64,000 bases of DNA from Bryobacterales bacterium (GTDB lineage: Bacteria > Acidobacteriota > Terriglobia > Bryobacterales > Bryobacteraceae): NCBI GenBank assembly GCA_016789905.1, contig JAEUQC010000070.1, positions 1 to 64,000 of the forward strand. The letters run 5' to 3'. Below the pieces are notes generated by a model, which was not told the origin of the DNA, did not search any database, and saw only the letters and a program-made list of their open reading frames with translations. This document shows positions 9,016-18,817 of the stretch, in pieces. The translations under genes and the position numbers were made by a program. The stretch's first letter is position 1, and every line of letters starts with the position of its first letter.

Positions 9016-9418
9016 GTTTCTCACGCTAGCAAGGACTATGGTAGATTGTCCATAGGTAGAACCACTACTATGATGACCTTGGAATGCACATCCCGCCGCC
9101 GCGCCTTCCATGGCTCAGGGGCGTTCCTTTGGCGCGGGCTCGCGGAAGGACGGGCGTTCGCCTTCAGCCATTCTTCCGGCGGCACCTTTCGCCGCTACGT
9201 GAATTGGTGGCCTGCCAATTCCGGAGTTCAAAGAGCGGCACGGTTCGTACCGCCTTCAGGACCATTGGCGAAAATCGCGCTGGGGCAAAAACTGCTCCTC
9301 CCTGAAAGGGCCCAACGTGGTCTCTTCGTCGCCAGTCAACTCGTGTTTCTCGCGGCGGCCTCGTGCCGCAAGCGCGCGCGGGTGTGCGGCAACTCAGCCC
9401 CAGGCCGGAAGGACAACC
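9016..9418. other. 403-bp intergenic region between divergent PadR and ADOP permease
   Basis: Contains the inverted repeat at 9036-9055 and, just before 9419, a good ribosome-binding site (GGAAGGA, about seven bases before the ATG). No reading frame in it resembles a known protein. I see no tRNA, terminator or mobile-element end here. Confidence 0.5.
9036..9055. promoter_or_regulatory. Putative PadR operator (inverted repeat)
   Basis: CTATGG (9036-9041) and CCATAG (9050-9055) form a perfect 6-bp inverted repeat around an 8-bp AT-rich spacer. It lies 21 bp upstream of the padR-type start codon and faces the divergent permease. This position and symmetry suit an autoregulatory PadR site, but no experiment supports it. 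Confidence 0.5.
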
Positions 9419-12096
9419 ATGCGTTTTGAACCCATAACCAAATGGCTGCGTATGAGGCGGCAACCGGACGCAGGACTGACGGAGGAACTCGACGAACACC
9501 GGGAACAACTCGAAGCCGAGTACCTGGCGCACGGTTTCTCCGCCGCCGAAGCTCGGCGCAGGGCGCGCCTCACGCTTGGCGCGCCGCCTAGTATTCGGGA
9601 CCGGGTGCGGGATGATTCCTGGCTAGTAGCATTGGAGGATGTTTGGCGGGACGTGCGGCTTGGAATGCGCGGTTTGCGGCGCCATCCTGTATTCGCCGTC
9701 GCCACCGTCGTTACGCTCGCCGTTGGGATTGGTGCGAATACGCTGGTTTTCACGCTTCTGCACGGTCTGCTGATGCGAGGGTTGCCTGTCACCGCGCCGG
9801 AGCATCTCGCTCGCGTCAGTGTCACCATGCCGGACCAGCCTTCCGCTCGGCTGGGGCTTCCCTACCCGATGTTCAGCGCACTGGCCGCTGACAACTCCTC
9901 GTTCGAAGAAGTGACTGGTTGGTCCATGGGCAACGTGGCCATCCGGGATGCCGACGGCACGCTTCGCCAGGAACAGGCGGGTTTGGTGACCGGAAACGGC
10001 TTTCGGGTACTGGGGTTGCGGGCCCATGCTGGGCGATTACTTGAGGAAAACGACGACAGACCAGGCGGGGGGCCGGGCGGGTGGTCGATGGTCTTGGCCT
10101 ACGGCGTCTGGCGGGATCGCTTCGGCGGGGACCCCACGGTGATTGGCCGTTCGGTGCAGGTCTATGGAGAGATGGTTACGGTGGTGGGAGTGGCGCCGCG
10201 CGAGTTTGCGGGAGTCTGGACGGGCAACAGGCCTGCGGCATTTCTCCCAATGCACTTCATGAACGTGCTGATTGGCCGTGATGGGCTGCATTCACCGGGT
10301 TTATATCTGTACCTGCCCGCGATCGCCCGGCTCAAGCAGGGCGCCACCATGGAGCGCGCGAATGCCGAGATGGCGGCGCGGCAAGCGGCTTGGTTCCAGG
10401 AATACTTCTCTGAAAGGGAGCGCAGGCCAGCCGTGCCGGGTACGCGGATGATGGTGGAATCCGCGCGCACTGGGCTGCCGACATTCGAGAGCAACGCCTA
10501 TGCGTCCCCGCTAGCCTTAATGCAAGGGCTGGCGGGCATCGTGCTGCTGCTTTGTTGCGTGAACGTCAGTGGCCTGATGCTGGTGCGTGTCGAACAGCGG
10601 CAGCGCGAGTTTGCGATTCGAACGGCGATAGGCGCGGCCCGCTCTCGGCTCATGCGCCAGTATCTGACCGAGAGCCTTACCATCGCCTTCGCCGGGGCGG
10701 CCTGCGGAGGTTGGGCGGCCTGGTATGGAGTGGATTGGCTCGCGGGTTTCTTCCGCAGTCCAAACTCTGGTTACTCCCTCGCCATGCAACCGGACGCGAC
10801 CGTGTTTGCAGTGACGGCGGGCCTTGCGATTGTCGCCGCGCTGACCGCGGGCCTGTATCCGGCGTGGCGTGCCGGTTCCACGGTCGCGGCCGACGCTCTC
10901 CGCTCGCGGACTTCTTTTGGCCGCCAAGGCGCGGGCCGCCTTTTCGTTCCGGCGCAAGTCGCGCTCTCCCTGGTTTTGGTTACGCTGGCCGCCCTCCTGT
11001 CACAGAGTCTGCGTCGTCTGCGGACCGAAGACCCCGGGTTCGCTCTGGATCGCGTCACCATCCAGACTGCGCCGTTCCACCTGCTCCGGATAACCGGAGA
11101 GGCGAAGCTCGATCTTTACGAGCGCATGACCGAGCGCATGGAACGAGGCAGGCGCATCGAGGCGGCTTCTTTCACCTGGTACACTCCGATGACCGGGTAT
11201 CAAGCCTCGGCGCGTTTCGAAACGGATGTCGCCGGAACGCACCAGTCGATGGCCTATAACAGCGTTGGACCCGGCTACTTCCGGACCATGGGGATCAAGC
11301 TAATCGCTGGTCGTGAGTTCCAGCGCGGAGAGCGGCGGGACGATATTTGTGTCGTCAATGAGGCGGCGGCGCAGAGGCTTTTTCCCGGCGGCGGCTCGGC
11401 GATTGATCGGTTTGTGGCCACGGCCGACGAAAAGCAATTCCCGCAAATGCTTCGCTGCCGCGTGGTTGGCGTGGCGCGTCGGCAAAGTTTGCCCAACTGC
11501 GTGAGCCGCCGCAACCGACCGTCTACTTCCCTGTGGGCACCGGCATATTGCCGAAAGCCTGGAACCTCGTATTCCTGATCAACGCTCCGAGTAAGGCCCT
11601 GGCAATTGCGGCATATCGCGAAGCGCTGGAGGAGCTATCGCCTTCGACGCCGCTCGTGCTGTTCGCCACGCTGCATGAACAGATGGATGCGGCGCTCGGC
11701 GGCGAACGCGCCGTCACTACTCTCTGTAACACCTTTGGAGCACTATCGCTTTTCCTGAGCGCAATTGGACTGTATGCGATGCTTTCGACAAGTGTTGCCC
11801 GCCGGACGGGCGAACTGGGTGTCCGGCTCGCGCTCGGAGCCGAGCGCGGCGCGGTAGTCCGTATGGTGCTAGGCGACGCGTTGCGTTTAGTGGGAATCGG
11901 CATGTTGGCCGGTGCGGTGGCATTGGTTGGAGTTGTGGGTTACGTCAGGAGCCTTCTGTATGGCCTTTCGGCCTTCGATCCTTTGACTCTCGCCCTCTGT
12001 GTGCTTACGATTTTGGCGGTTGCGGCTGCTGCGGCCATTTGGCCAGCGCTGCGGGCGGCCGCGGTGGATCCAGTCGTGGCGTTGCGGGCACAGTAG
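9419..12096 (+). pseudogene. ADOP-family ABC permease, interrupted by a frameshift
   Basis: The frame from the ATG at 9419 encodes a MacB/FtsX-type duplicated permease. It has an N-terminal prefix (EELDEHREQLEAEY), membrane segment VFAVATVVTLAVGIGANTLVF, a MacB-like periplasmic domain, and membrane segments near LMQGLAGIVLLLCCVNVSGL and beyond. Around 11470-11480 the homologous frame moves by one base. The original frame ends at 11578 with unrelated residues, while the other frame continues the family sequence (QLREPPQPTVYFPVG, then RRTGELGVRLALGAERG) to 12096. A one-base deletion explains this. Restored, it would be about 892 residues, close to the intact paralogue at 22788. A sequencing error is the main alternative. 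Confidence 0.82.
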
Positions 12097-12143
12097 CTTC
12101 GGCTCGGACCATTCGTCCGCCCCGATGCATACGCAATAGCCGC

Positions 12144-13976
12144 CTAGTTCCCGAAGTTCAACTCCACCGTATTCCCGCGCACGCCGCCGGATACTACCGT
12201 CACCTCCACCTTTCCGGCGCCTGCCAATGCGCGCGGCAGTTCGAACGTTACCTGGTCGAGCCCAATGAACTGCGGCTGCGCGCCGGCGTAAAGCGGCGTC
12301 AGCGTCTCCGAACCTAGCAACACCCGCACACTCGTTGATCCGCGCACGCCTGTTGCGTAAAGGTCCAGAAACAGCCGGTCGTCACCAAAGCGAATGGGCG
12401 CCGCGACAAACCCCGCCGCTCCTGGCACGAAGGGGAATTCAGTCGACCGGGTGTTGTCCGGCGCCACCCGCAGCAACACCGCCGCAGGTGCGCCCTGCCC
12501 ATTACCATTCGCCGTAAACACGCCGGGCGCGGTCGCAGCAATCGTCACTGGAAACGCCCAACGCCGGTCACCCGATTCAATCTTGAATGTCGTGGTCCCC
12601 GCCGCCGTTCCGGCCGGCACCAGGAAACTGCCCTGCCCCGGCGAGACAAAGAACCACGGCGCCGCGGTTTCGGTTCCACTTGCGGATCGAAATACCCCGC
12701 GAACACCTTTTAGATTCGGCTGCGGTCCGTTCGCGCCGATCTCCAATCCATTCGCCATGCCTCCAGCGAAGATAGTGGCAATCGATTCCGGCGCCAACGC
12801 CTCGCCAGCGAAACTGGCGCCAGATACCGGCCGCAATGGCGGCCGCCGGCCGATCGCTCTTAGAAACAAATCAATCGTGATGTGCGGCGTGAAGTTTACG
12901 AACTCGTGTCCTGAATATGTACCCTCAAGTTGCCCTTGCACGCCGAGCAGCTGGCCATCCGTAAAGCGCGACGGCATTGCCGCGCGCCAGTTGAATGCCG
13001 GGTCGTTGGGGTTGCGCGTCAGGAAGTCGTTCGCGTCCAGCCAGCCGTTTGCCTTGAAGATGTTGTAAACTTCAGCCGAGTCGGCCATTGTCAGCACCGT
13101 GGACCGCGCTATGCGCTCCGGATACAGCGGCATCGGTCCACTGATCATGTGCCGCCCGTGCAGGCCCCTGTTCACATGCGCCTCGTAACGTGCCAGAGAT
13201 GTCGCTACGCCCGCGGCGCCAACTTGGGGGTGGTCATCGTTCTTGCCCATCCACCATGCCACCGGGCCGCGATAGGAAGTTGAAGCCGCCGGTGAACCCT
13301 GCACACAGGAGATCGATACGGCCGCCCACGGCAGCACTTGAGTGGTGAAGTGAGAAAACTGCGCCCCGTTGGACTGGCCGAACGCAAACAACGGCAGTTG
13401 TTGCGAAATCAGCCCTTGCGCCCGCATTGCGTTGATGACCGAGTTCACGCGCACCACATCCGGGTTGGAGGTTCCAATAGTGGTTGTATCCCATTGGCCG
13501 GTTTGTCTGTTCAAACAATCAAACGCCGCCACGCCGAATCCCGCGGCCACCAAGTCGCGCGTAAACGACGCGAACTCGGACGCGCTGAACTGGGCCGCTC
13601 CGCTGCCGCCAGTACCGTGAAACAAGAAGACAAGGCCCGCCGGGTTCGAAGGAACGAAGTAAGTTACCGGGACACCGCCAAGCGTTCCGGTCAACGGCGT
13701 CCATGATGGAACCGCGGCATACTGCGCTTGCAATCGCACATCGCTTCCCGGCACTACGAACGTCGTGTACGGCGCCGCCGGATCGGCCAAGTGTTGCACA
13801 TCGCCCGCCCACCCCCGGAATATCCGCGTGGACGTATTTTGTTGGGCCCAAATATGCGCCACTGTGCCCGGTGTCCGGTGGCGGCTTACGTATCCCTGCT
13901 CAACGGTGACAGAAACCGTCTGCGCCGCCAGCAGCCCGGCGGCTATCCACAGGAGAACAATTCGCATGGACCCCAT
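12144..13976 (-). CDS. Secreted alpha/beta hydrolase fused to TIGR03437-like C-terminal domain
   Basis: A 610-residue secreted protein. A signal peptide (about residues 1-19) precedes a bacterial beta-repeat (RIFRGWAGDV at about 51-60). An alpha/beta-hydrolase domain follows, with LFHGTGG at about 118-124 and the nucleophile elbow FGQSNG (Ser202 likely catalytic). From about residue 395 the sequence reads SGASFAGEALAPESIATIFA, then APWFFVSPGQGSFLVP and TAPGVFT, the signature order of the Solibacter-type C-terminal domain. ATGs at 13976 and 13967 are both possible; either gives a signal peptide. Likely an extracellular esterase or depolymerase; the substrate is unknown. Confidence 0.83.
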   Translation of the reverse strand: MGSMRIVLLWIAAGLLAAQTVSVTVEQGYVSRHRTPGTVAHIWAQQNTSTRIFRGWAGDVQHLADPAAPYTTFVVPGSDVRLQAQYAAVPSWTPLTGTLGGVPVTYFVPSNPAGLVFLFHGTGGSGAAQFSASEFASFTRDLVAAGFGVAAFDCLNRQTGQWDTTTIGTSNPDVVRVNSVINAMRAQGLISQQLPLFAFGQSNGAQFSHFTTQVLPWAAVSISCVQGSPAASTSYRGPVAWWMGKNDDHPQVGAAGVATSLARYEAHVNRGLHGRHMISGPMPLYPERIARSTVLTMADSAEVYNIFKANGWLDANDFLTRNPNDPAFNWRAAMPSRFTDGQLLGVQGQLEGTYSGHEFVNFTPHITIDLFLRAIGRRPPLRPVSGASFAGEALAPESIATIFAGGMANGLEIGANGPQPNLKGVRGVFRSASGTETAAPWFFVSPGQGSFLVPAGTAAGTTTFKIESGDRRWAFPVTIAATAPGVFTANGNGQGAPAAVLLRVAPDNTRSTEFPFVPGAAGFVAAPIRFGDDRLFLDLYATGVRGSTSVRVLLGSETLTPLYAGAQPQFIGLDQVTFELPRALAGAGKVEVTVVSGGVRGNTVELNFGN

Positions 13977-14110
13977 GTTACCGAATATCGGCCGAGCCCT
14001 CCCGCCTGCTAAACTGTAAGCGCAGAGGGCATAGTCCGCCCAATTTCCCCTGTCGCAGCTTAGCCTTAAGGCCAAGATGCCTTGCACAATTCCACAAGCG
14101 AGGTATCTTC

Positions 14111-17100
14111 ATGCGACTACTTGCAGTCGGTTGCGTTTTTGCAATCGTTCTTTTCGCACAGACATTCCGCGGCAACATCGCCGGTACGGTGCAGGATGCA
14201 AGCGGCGCGGCTATTCCCAATGCCGCCATCAAACTCGAAAATCCAGGCACGGGCCTTTCCCGCGCAGTGCTTGCATCGGCCAGCGGCGACTTCACCATTG
14301 CCGAACTCCCCACGGGGAAATACAACATCAGCGTCACCCACCCGGGCTTTGAGTCCAAAAAAGTGGACCACGTCGAAGTCGTCGTCTCCCGAACCACAAA
14401 CCTTACGTTGACCCTCGGCGTGGCCTCCCAAACTTCGCTCGTCGAGGTCAATGCGCAGGCCGTCACCCTGGAAACTTCCTCCACGGCGCTTACGGGCGTC
14501 GTCGACACCAGAACCGTAAAAGATCTTCCTTTGAATGGCCGCGACTTCCGCCAGATGCTAAAGCTCTCGCCCGGCGTCAACGCCGCCAACAATTCCGTTA
14601 ACGGCATGCGCACCTCCGGAAACAACTACCAGATTGACGGCGCCGATAACAACGACGCCTTTCACAACACCTCGGCCGTGAATCAAGGCGGTGTATCCGG
14701 CATCGCCGGCACCCTCCTGCCCGTCGAAGCCATTGACCAGTTCTCGATTCAGTCCAACGCTGGCGCCGATGTCGGCCGTAATGGCGGCGCCGCCGTCAAC
14801 CTTGTGATCAAGTCTGGCAGCAACGATCTGCACGGCTCGCTCTACTATTTCAACCGCAACGAGGCACTGGCTGCGGCTTCCCCGCTCCAGCCCATCGGCG
14901 CCAAGGCCCGCGCCATTCGCAACCATCAGTACGGCGCCGCGGTGGGCGGCCCCGTCATCCGGAACAAGACGTTTTTCTTCGTCACCGGCGAGGGCCAGGT
15001 GGCCAATGCCGCCAACTCCGCGCTCGCCACCGTACCCTCCGACGCCTGGGTGGCCGACGCCCGCGTGCTCATGAGTCAGTATGGCGTCCCCGTCAATCCA
15101 CTGTCGTTGAACATGCTTACCTTCTGGCCCTCACGCACAAAGTCCGCCGGCGCTGGCCTGAACAACTATCTGAACGGCGATGCCAGCGTTTATGACAGCT
15201 ATAACGGCATCGTGAAACTGGACCACCGCTTCAACCAGAACCACTCGGTCTCCGCGCGATACTTTGGCGGCACTGGCAAACAAACCGCACCCACTGGTTC
15301 CCAACTGAAAGAGTACTTTCAGGTGGCGCCCAGCCGCATGCATAACGTTTCCGTCGTCGTAAACAGCGTACTTACGCCGAGGATGGTCAATCAGTTGACC
15401 CTGGGCGCGAATTTTTTCTTGCAGGTGTTCAACGACGCTGATACTTCGATTGACCCAAACGCCCTCGGGCTCAACACTGGCGTGACCGAAGCCTACCTCC
15501 GCGGAACGCCCACCACCACCATTAATGGGTTTACGCCGGTTGGTTCCACCCAACCACTTGGCCGCATCGATACAACTGGCCATCTGGTCGATAACCTCTC
15601 CTATACGGTTGGCAAACACCAACTGAAAATCGGCGGTGAGTACCGGCGCGCTCTCCTCGACGTGTTTTACGACACCGACAAGCGTGGCCGTTTCGTTTTC
15701 GATGGCGCGCGCGGCCCATGGTCGGCATCCTCGGCGAGCGGCAATCTGAAATCGATGGCTGATTTCCTGGCCGGTTATACCAGCAACAACTCCGGAGCGA
15801 TTATCGTTCGCGGCCAGTTGCAGCGGGACTACGTGCAGAACTCCTTTGACTCCTGGATTCACGACAACTGGCAGTTGAGCCCGACCCTGAACATAAACTT
15901 TGGCGTTCGCTTCACCGTCAACAGTCCGCTAACCGACAAAAAGAACTCGGTCTCCACGTTCATCCCCGGACAGGGCTTTGTCGGCAGACTTTACGAGCGC
16001 GACCTGAATAACTTCACCCCTCGCGTTGGCTTCGCCTGGACCCCAAAACGCAATGGCAAAACGGTCATGCGCGGCAGCTTTGGGTTCTTTAACGACATCC
16101 CGCCGTTGAATTTCCTGGTCGCCAATACCGGTATGCCCAACGGCGGCTCGGCCGGCGTTCATGCCAACCCTGGCGGCGCCGCACCCGTCTACACCATTGC
16201 GCTTAGCTCCGTAAACCTGACTAGCGGCACACCCATCTTCGGAACCGCGGCGCCGCGGCCCCCGTTTGGCGCCTTCGCCATCAATCCGGATTTTGCCACC
16301 CCATATGTAATGAACATGAACCTCAACCTGCAACGGCAGCTCACTGGCAGCACCATCCTTCAAGTCGGCTATGTTGGCTCCCAGGGCCGAAAGCTAAGCT
16401 TCCTGCGGAACATCAACGCGCCCGTTCCGGGCACCGCCGGCACAGTGGCCGCTCGCCGGCCCTTCGCCGCCGCCTATCCGGATCTTGCGGCTATCAACGA
16501 ACTCGCCAGCAACGTCAATAGCAGCTACCATTCCATGCAGACACAACTCCGCCAGACGGTTGCCAAAGGGTTCACCGGCGTCTTGAACTACACTTGGGGG
16601 CACGCCATCGACTATGGCTCCGACGTTCGCAACAACCTGCCCACAAACTCCTACGATCTCGCCAACGAAAAGGGCTCCGCCACCTTCGATACCCGCCATA
16701 ACCTTACTGCGTTCCTGAGCTACGAAGTGCCCGTTTTCACCAAAGCAATCCCCCTCCTGATGAAAGGCTGGCAGGTGAACTCCCTGATTACCGCCTATGG
16801 TGGCCAGCCGCTCAACATCCTCGCCGGCACCAACATCAGCACGTCCGGCGACGGGCGTGACCGCGTGAACCTGGTTGGCGATCCTTTCTCAGGAATCGTG
16901 CAGCCAGCCGGGACCCGTTCCGTGCGCTACTTTAACGCCGCCGCCTTCGCCGCCCCCGCCGCCGGCACTTTCGGCAACATAGGCCGAAACGCCATCTACG
17001 GCCCCGGCTTCGGCGCACTCGACTTCTCGGTGTTCAAGAGCACAAGCATTACTGAGCGCGTATCCACGCAGTTCCGCTTGGAGGTCTTCAATCTCACCAA

Positions 17101-17248
17101 TCGAACCAATTGGGCTAATCCCGGCACGTCGCTGTCCGGCACTTCAACGTTCGGCCTTATGACGAACACCAGAAACGGCAGCGGCGCCCCCGGGATTGGC
17201 GTGGGCGAGCCCCGCAACATCCAACTCGCACTCAAGCTCGTCTTCTGA
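14111..17248 (+). CDS. Oar-like TonB-dependent outer-membrane receptor with CarboxypepD regulatory domain
   Basis: A 1045-residue outer-membrane protein. A signal peptide (about 1-18) is followed by a carboxypeptidase-regulatory-like beta-sandwich (GTVQDASGAAIPNAAIKLEN). Next is a plug-like region with VKDLPLNGRDFRQMLKLSPGV and a G/N-rich segment (YQIDGADNNDAFHN), then a long beta-barrel with LRLEVFNLTNRTNW near the C-terminus. This is the Oar/'TonB-dependent receptor' family that is expanded in Acidobacteriota. GAGGT lies about six bases before the ATG. It is probably involved in uptake or display of polymers. A strong terminator follows at 17258. Confidence 0.92.
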   Translation: MRLLAVGCVFAIVLFAQTFRGNIAGTVQDASGAAIPNAAIKLENPGTGLSRAVLASASGDFTIAELPTGKYNISVTHPGFESKKVDHVEVVVSRTTNLTLTLGVASQTSLVEVNAQAVTLETSSTALTGVVDTRTVKDLPLNGRDFRQMLKLSPGVNAANNSVNGMRTSGNNYQIDGADNNDAFHNTSAVNQGGVSGIAGTLLPVEAIDQFSIQSNAGADVGRNGGAAVNLVIKSGSNDLHGSLYYFNRNEALAAASPLQPIGAKARAIRNHQYGAAVGGPVIRNKTFFFVTGEGQVANAANSALATVPSDAWVADARVLMSQYGVPVNPLSLNMLTFWPSRTKSAGAGLNNYLNGDASVYDSYNGIVKLDHRFNQNHSVSARYFGGTGKQTAPTGSQLKEYFQVAPSRMHNVSVVVNSVLTPRMVNQLTLGANFFLQVFNDADTSIDPNALGLNTGVTEAYLRGTPTTTINGFTPVGSTQPLGRIDTTGHLVDNLSYTVGKHQLKIGGEYRRALLDVFYDTDKRGRFVFDGARGPWSASSASGNLKSMADFLAGYTSNNSGAIIVRGQLQRDYVQNSFDSWIHDNWQLSPTLNINFGVRFTVNSPLTDKKNSVSTFIPGQGFVGRLYERDLNNFTPRVGFAWTPKRNGKTVMRGSFGFFNDIPPLNFLVANTGMPNGGSAGVHANPGGAAPVYTIALSSVNLTSGTPIFGTAAPRPPFGAFAINPDFATPYVMNMNLNLQRQLTGSTILQVGYVGSQGRKLSFLRNINAPVPGTAGTVAARRPFAAAYPDLAAINELASNVNSSYHSMQTQLRQTVAKGFTGVLNYTWGHAIDYGSDVRNNLPTNSYDLANEKGSATFDTRHNLTAFLSYEVPVFTKAIPLLMKGWQVNSLITAYGGQPLNILAGTNISTSGDGRDRVNLVGDPFSGIVQPAGTRSVRYFNAAAFAAPAAGTFGNIGRNAIYGPGFGALDFSVFKSTSITERVSTQFRLEVFNLTNRTNWANPGTSLSGTSTFGLMTNTRNGSGAPGIGVGEPRNIQLALKLVF

Positions 17249-17257
17249 CGGCAAACA

Positions 17258-17294
17258 GACCCGCACTTCGCCCGGAGGCGCGGGTCTTTCTTTT
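17258..17294 (+). terminator. Rho-independent terminator after the Oar-like gene
   Basis: GACCCGC (17258-17264) pairs perfectly with GCGGGTC (17280-17286) around a 15-base loop. It is followed directly by TTTCTTTT. It begins ten bases after the Oar-like stop codon. Confidence 0.88.
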
Positions 17295-17301
17295 CAACGG
17301 C

Positions 17302-18657
17302 TTACTTGCCTTCCAGAATGTATGTCGGCGTGACCCCGACAGCGGTCGAAAACCCGCTCGTGGCCGGCGTCAGCCACGAAGAACAACTGTGGACCTTGCC
17401 AATACACACATGCGGATGAACGTCCACGCGCATGTCCTTCATTTCCAACATCCCGTAGACGCTTATTGGGAATTTCGCCGTCACCGGAGGCACGACTTCC
17501 TGCACCACGTACCGCTCGCGAATGGCGCGCTTGCAGGCCCGATCCCACTGCACATCGTCCATGGAAGCGCCAATAAACTCCGACATCTCCGCCGATTCGC
17601 TGTTGGGCCGGAGCACCAGCTTTTCCCGATTCCTCAACACAAAATCAAGCAAATCAACGGTTTCCGAGCCCCACTGGACTTTGCGTTCGCTCATCACCCG
17701 CGTGATGGGCACCAACGCCCGAATGGCCTTGCGCTCGGCGAGCGGGAATTTGCCGATCACCGTCTCATCGGTCAGCAGATCCAGCATCGCTTTGCGTTGC
17801 GCGATATCGGAACGGAAGCTGTTCACCAGGCAAACCGCCCCCTCCCGGTACGCCCGCACCAGCGGATGGACCGTCAGGTCGTACTTTACCAGGAATTCCT
17901 GGGTCCGGATGCGCCGGTAGACCACATCGATGGCAAATTCGCCCTTGCGCAGCACGCCGTTCTTGTATTCGAGCTGTTCCGGGCTCACCACTTCCGCCGG
18001 ATTTCCATGGGCAGTGAGGTATTCGGCGAGCAATTGATGCTCTCTGGACTCGATCGTTTCAAACGGCTGTTTGAATTCTAGGATGCCGATTTGTGCTGTT
18101 TTACGCCCTCCAAAGTCCCTAAAAGCCTTCAAAAGTGCGCTCTGAAGGTACTTAACGGAGGGTATTTTGGACAGTTTATGACGCTTGCGGAACTCTTTTA
18201 CGGGTGCCGTATCGTAGAAAAGGTCCGACAGCATGTCCTGGTAGAGCACGCCGACCGGGGTTTCCGCGCTAAAGTGCGAAAAACGCATGGCGCCGTTATT
18301 GATGTGGGAATCCAGCAGGCTGGTAACGGCGAAATGCTTGTAGCCGGGGTTCATTTCGGCGAGCATCCGTTCGCCGGGGAGCAGGTCGAGGCGGTTCAGG
18401 AGGGCGGGATCGGCGAGAACCATGGTTCGCAGCCGGTCGATGGCGGTCCATAGGCCTTCGCCGCCTTTTTGCAAGGCATCATATTGCCGTCTTGTCAGGA
18501 AATGAGGGCGGAGAAAGGCCGAAACCGGCTTTCCGCTCAGATCAAGATGCTTGGCCTTCATTGCCTGGTGGAGTTGCTCTACCCAGGCCAAGTCTCGAAA
18601 CTGTTCTGTTTCCAGGAGTTTGTGATAACGGGCAATCGCCTCGTCCACTTGATTCAT
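17302..18657 (-). CDS. ATP-grasp-like protein (circularly permuted type), function unknown
   Basis: A 451-residue cytoplasmic protein without a signal peptide. Several segments recall circularly permuted ATP-grasp/glutathionylspermidine-synthase-like enzymes: IDVVYRRIRTQEFLVKYDL, VRAYREGAVCLVNSFRSD, KLVLRPNSE and RYVVQEVVPPV. These would correspond to nucleotide- and metal-binding blocks of a carboxylate-amine ligase. The ATG at 18657 (MNQVDEAIARYHKLLE) is preferred to the upstream TTG at 18723 because the helical N-terminus starts there. It stands alone between a terminator and a divergent peptidase gene, so context gives no substrate. The superfamily is fairly supported; the reaction is unknown. 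Confidence 0.6.
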   Translation of the reverse strand: MNQVDEAIARYHKLLETEQFRDLAWVEQLHQAMKAKHLDLSGKPVSAFLRPHFLTRRQYDALQKGGEGLWTAIDRLRTMVLADPALLNRLDLLPGERMLAEMNPGYKHFAVTSLLDSHINNGAMRFSHFSAETPVGVLYQDMLSDLFYDTAPVKEFRKRHKLSKIPSVKYLQSALLKAFRDFGGRKTAQIGILEFKQPFETIESREHQLLAEYLTAHGNPAEVVSPEQLEYKNGVLRKGEFAIDVVYRRIRTQEFLVKYDLTVHPLVRAYREGAVCLVNSFRSDIAQRKAMLDLLTDETVIGKFPLAERKAIRALVPITRVMSERKVQWGSETVDLLDFVLRNREKLVLRPNSESAEMSEFIGASMDDVQWDRACKRAIRERYVVQEVVPPVTAKFPISVYGMLEMKDMRVDVHPHVCIGKVHSCSSWLTPATSGFSTAVGVTPTYILEGK

Positions 18658-18772
18658 CGCCGTCGCTACAGGGAATAATTTCCAGCTCCGAGTATGGCAT
18701 ATGGAACCGTCATTGTATAGCAATCCCCATCATCATTTTCAATCTAAGCGTTTGATTCGAAACGTGTTACCA

Positions 18773-18791
18773 GGGAAGAAAAAACCTTCCC
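18773..18791 (+). promoter_or_regulatory. Small hairpin in the leader of the S46 peptidase gene
   Basis: GGGAAG (18773-18778) and CTTCCC (18786-18791) can form a 6-bp stem with an A-rich 7-base loop, 26 bases before the ATG at 18818. No T-run follows, so it is not a typical terminator. It might affect mRNA stability or translation, or be chance. Confidence 0.25.
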
Positions 18792-18817
18792 GGAACGCAT
18801 GTCAGAATAAGAAGAAG

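Noticed and set aside
11460..11580. Programmed -1 frameshift in the ADOP permease
   Set aside because: No canonical slippery heptamer is visible at the shift, and the intact paralogue at 22788 needs none.
18200..18800. Replication origin at the skew change
   Set aside because: No DnaA-box cluster, dnaA, dnaN or gyrase genes are seen, and the skew turns back within 24 kb.
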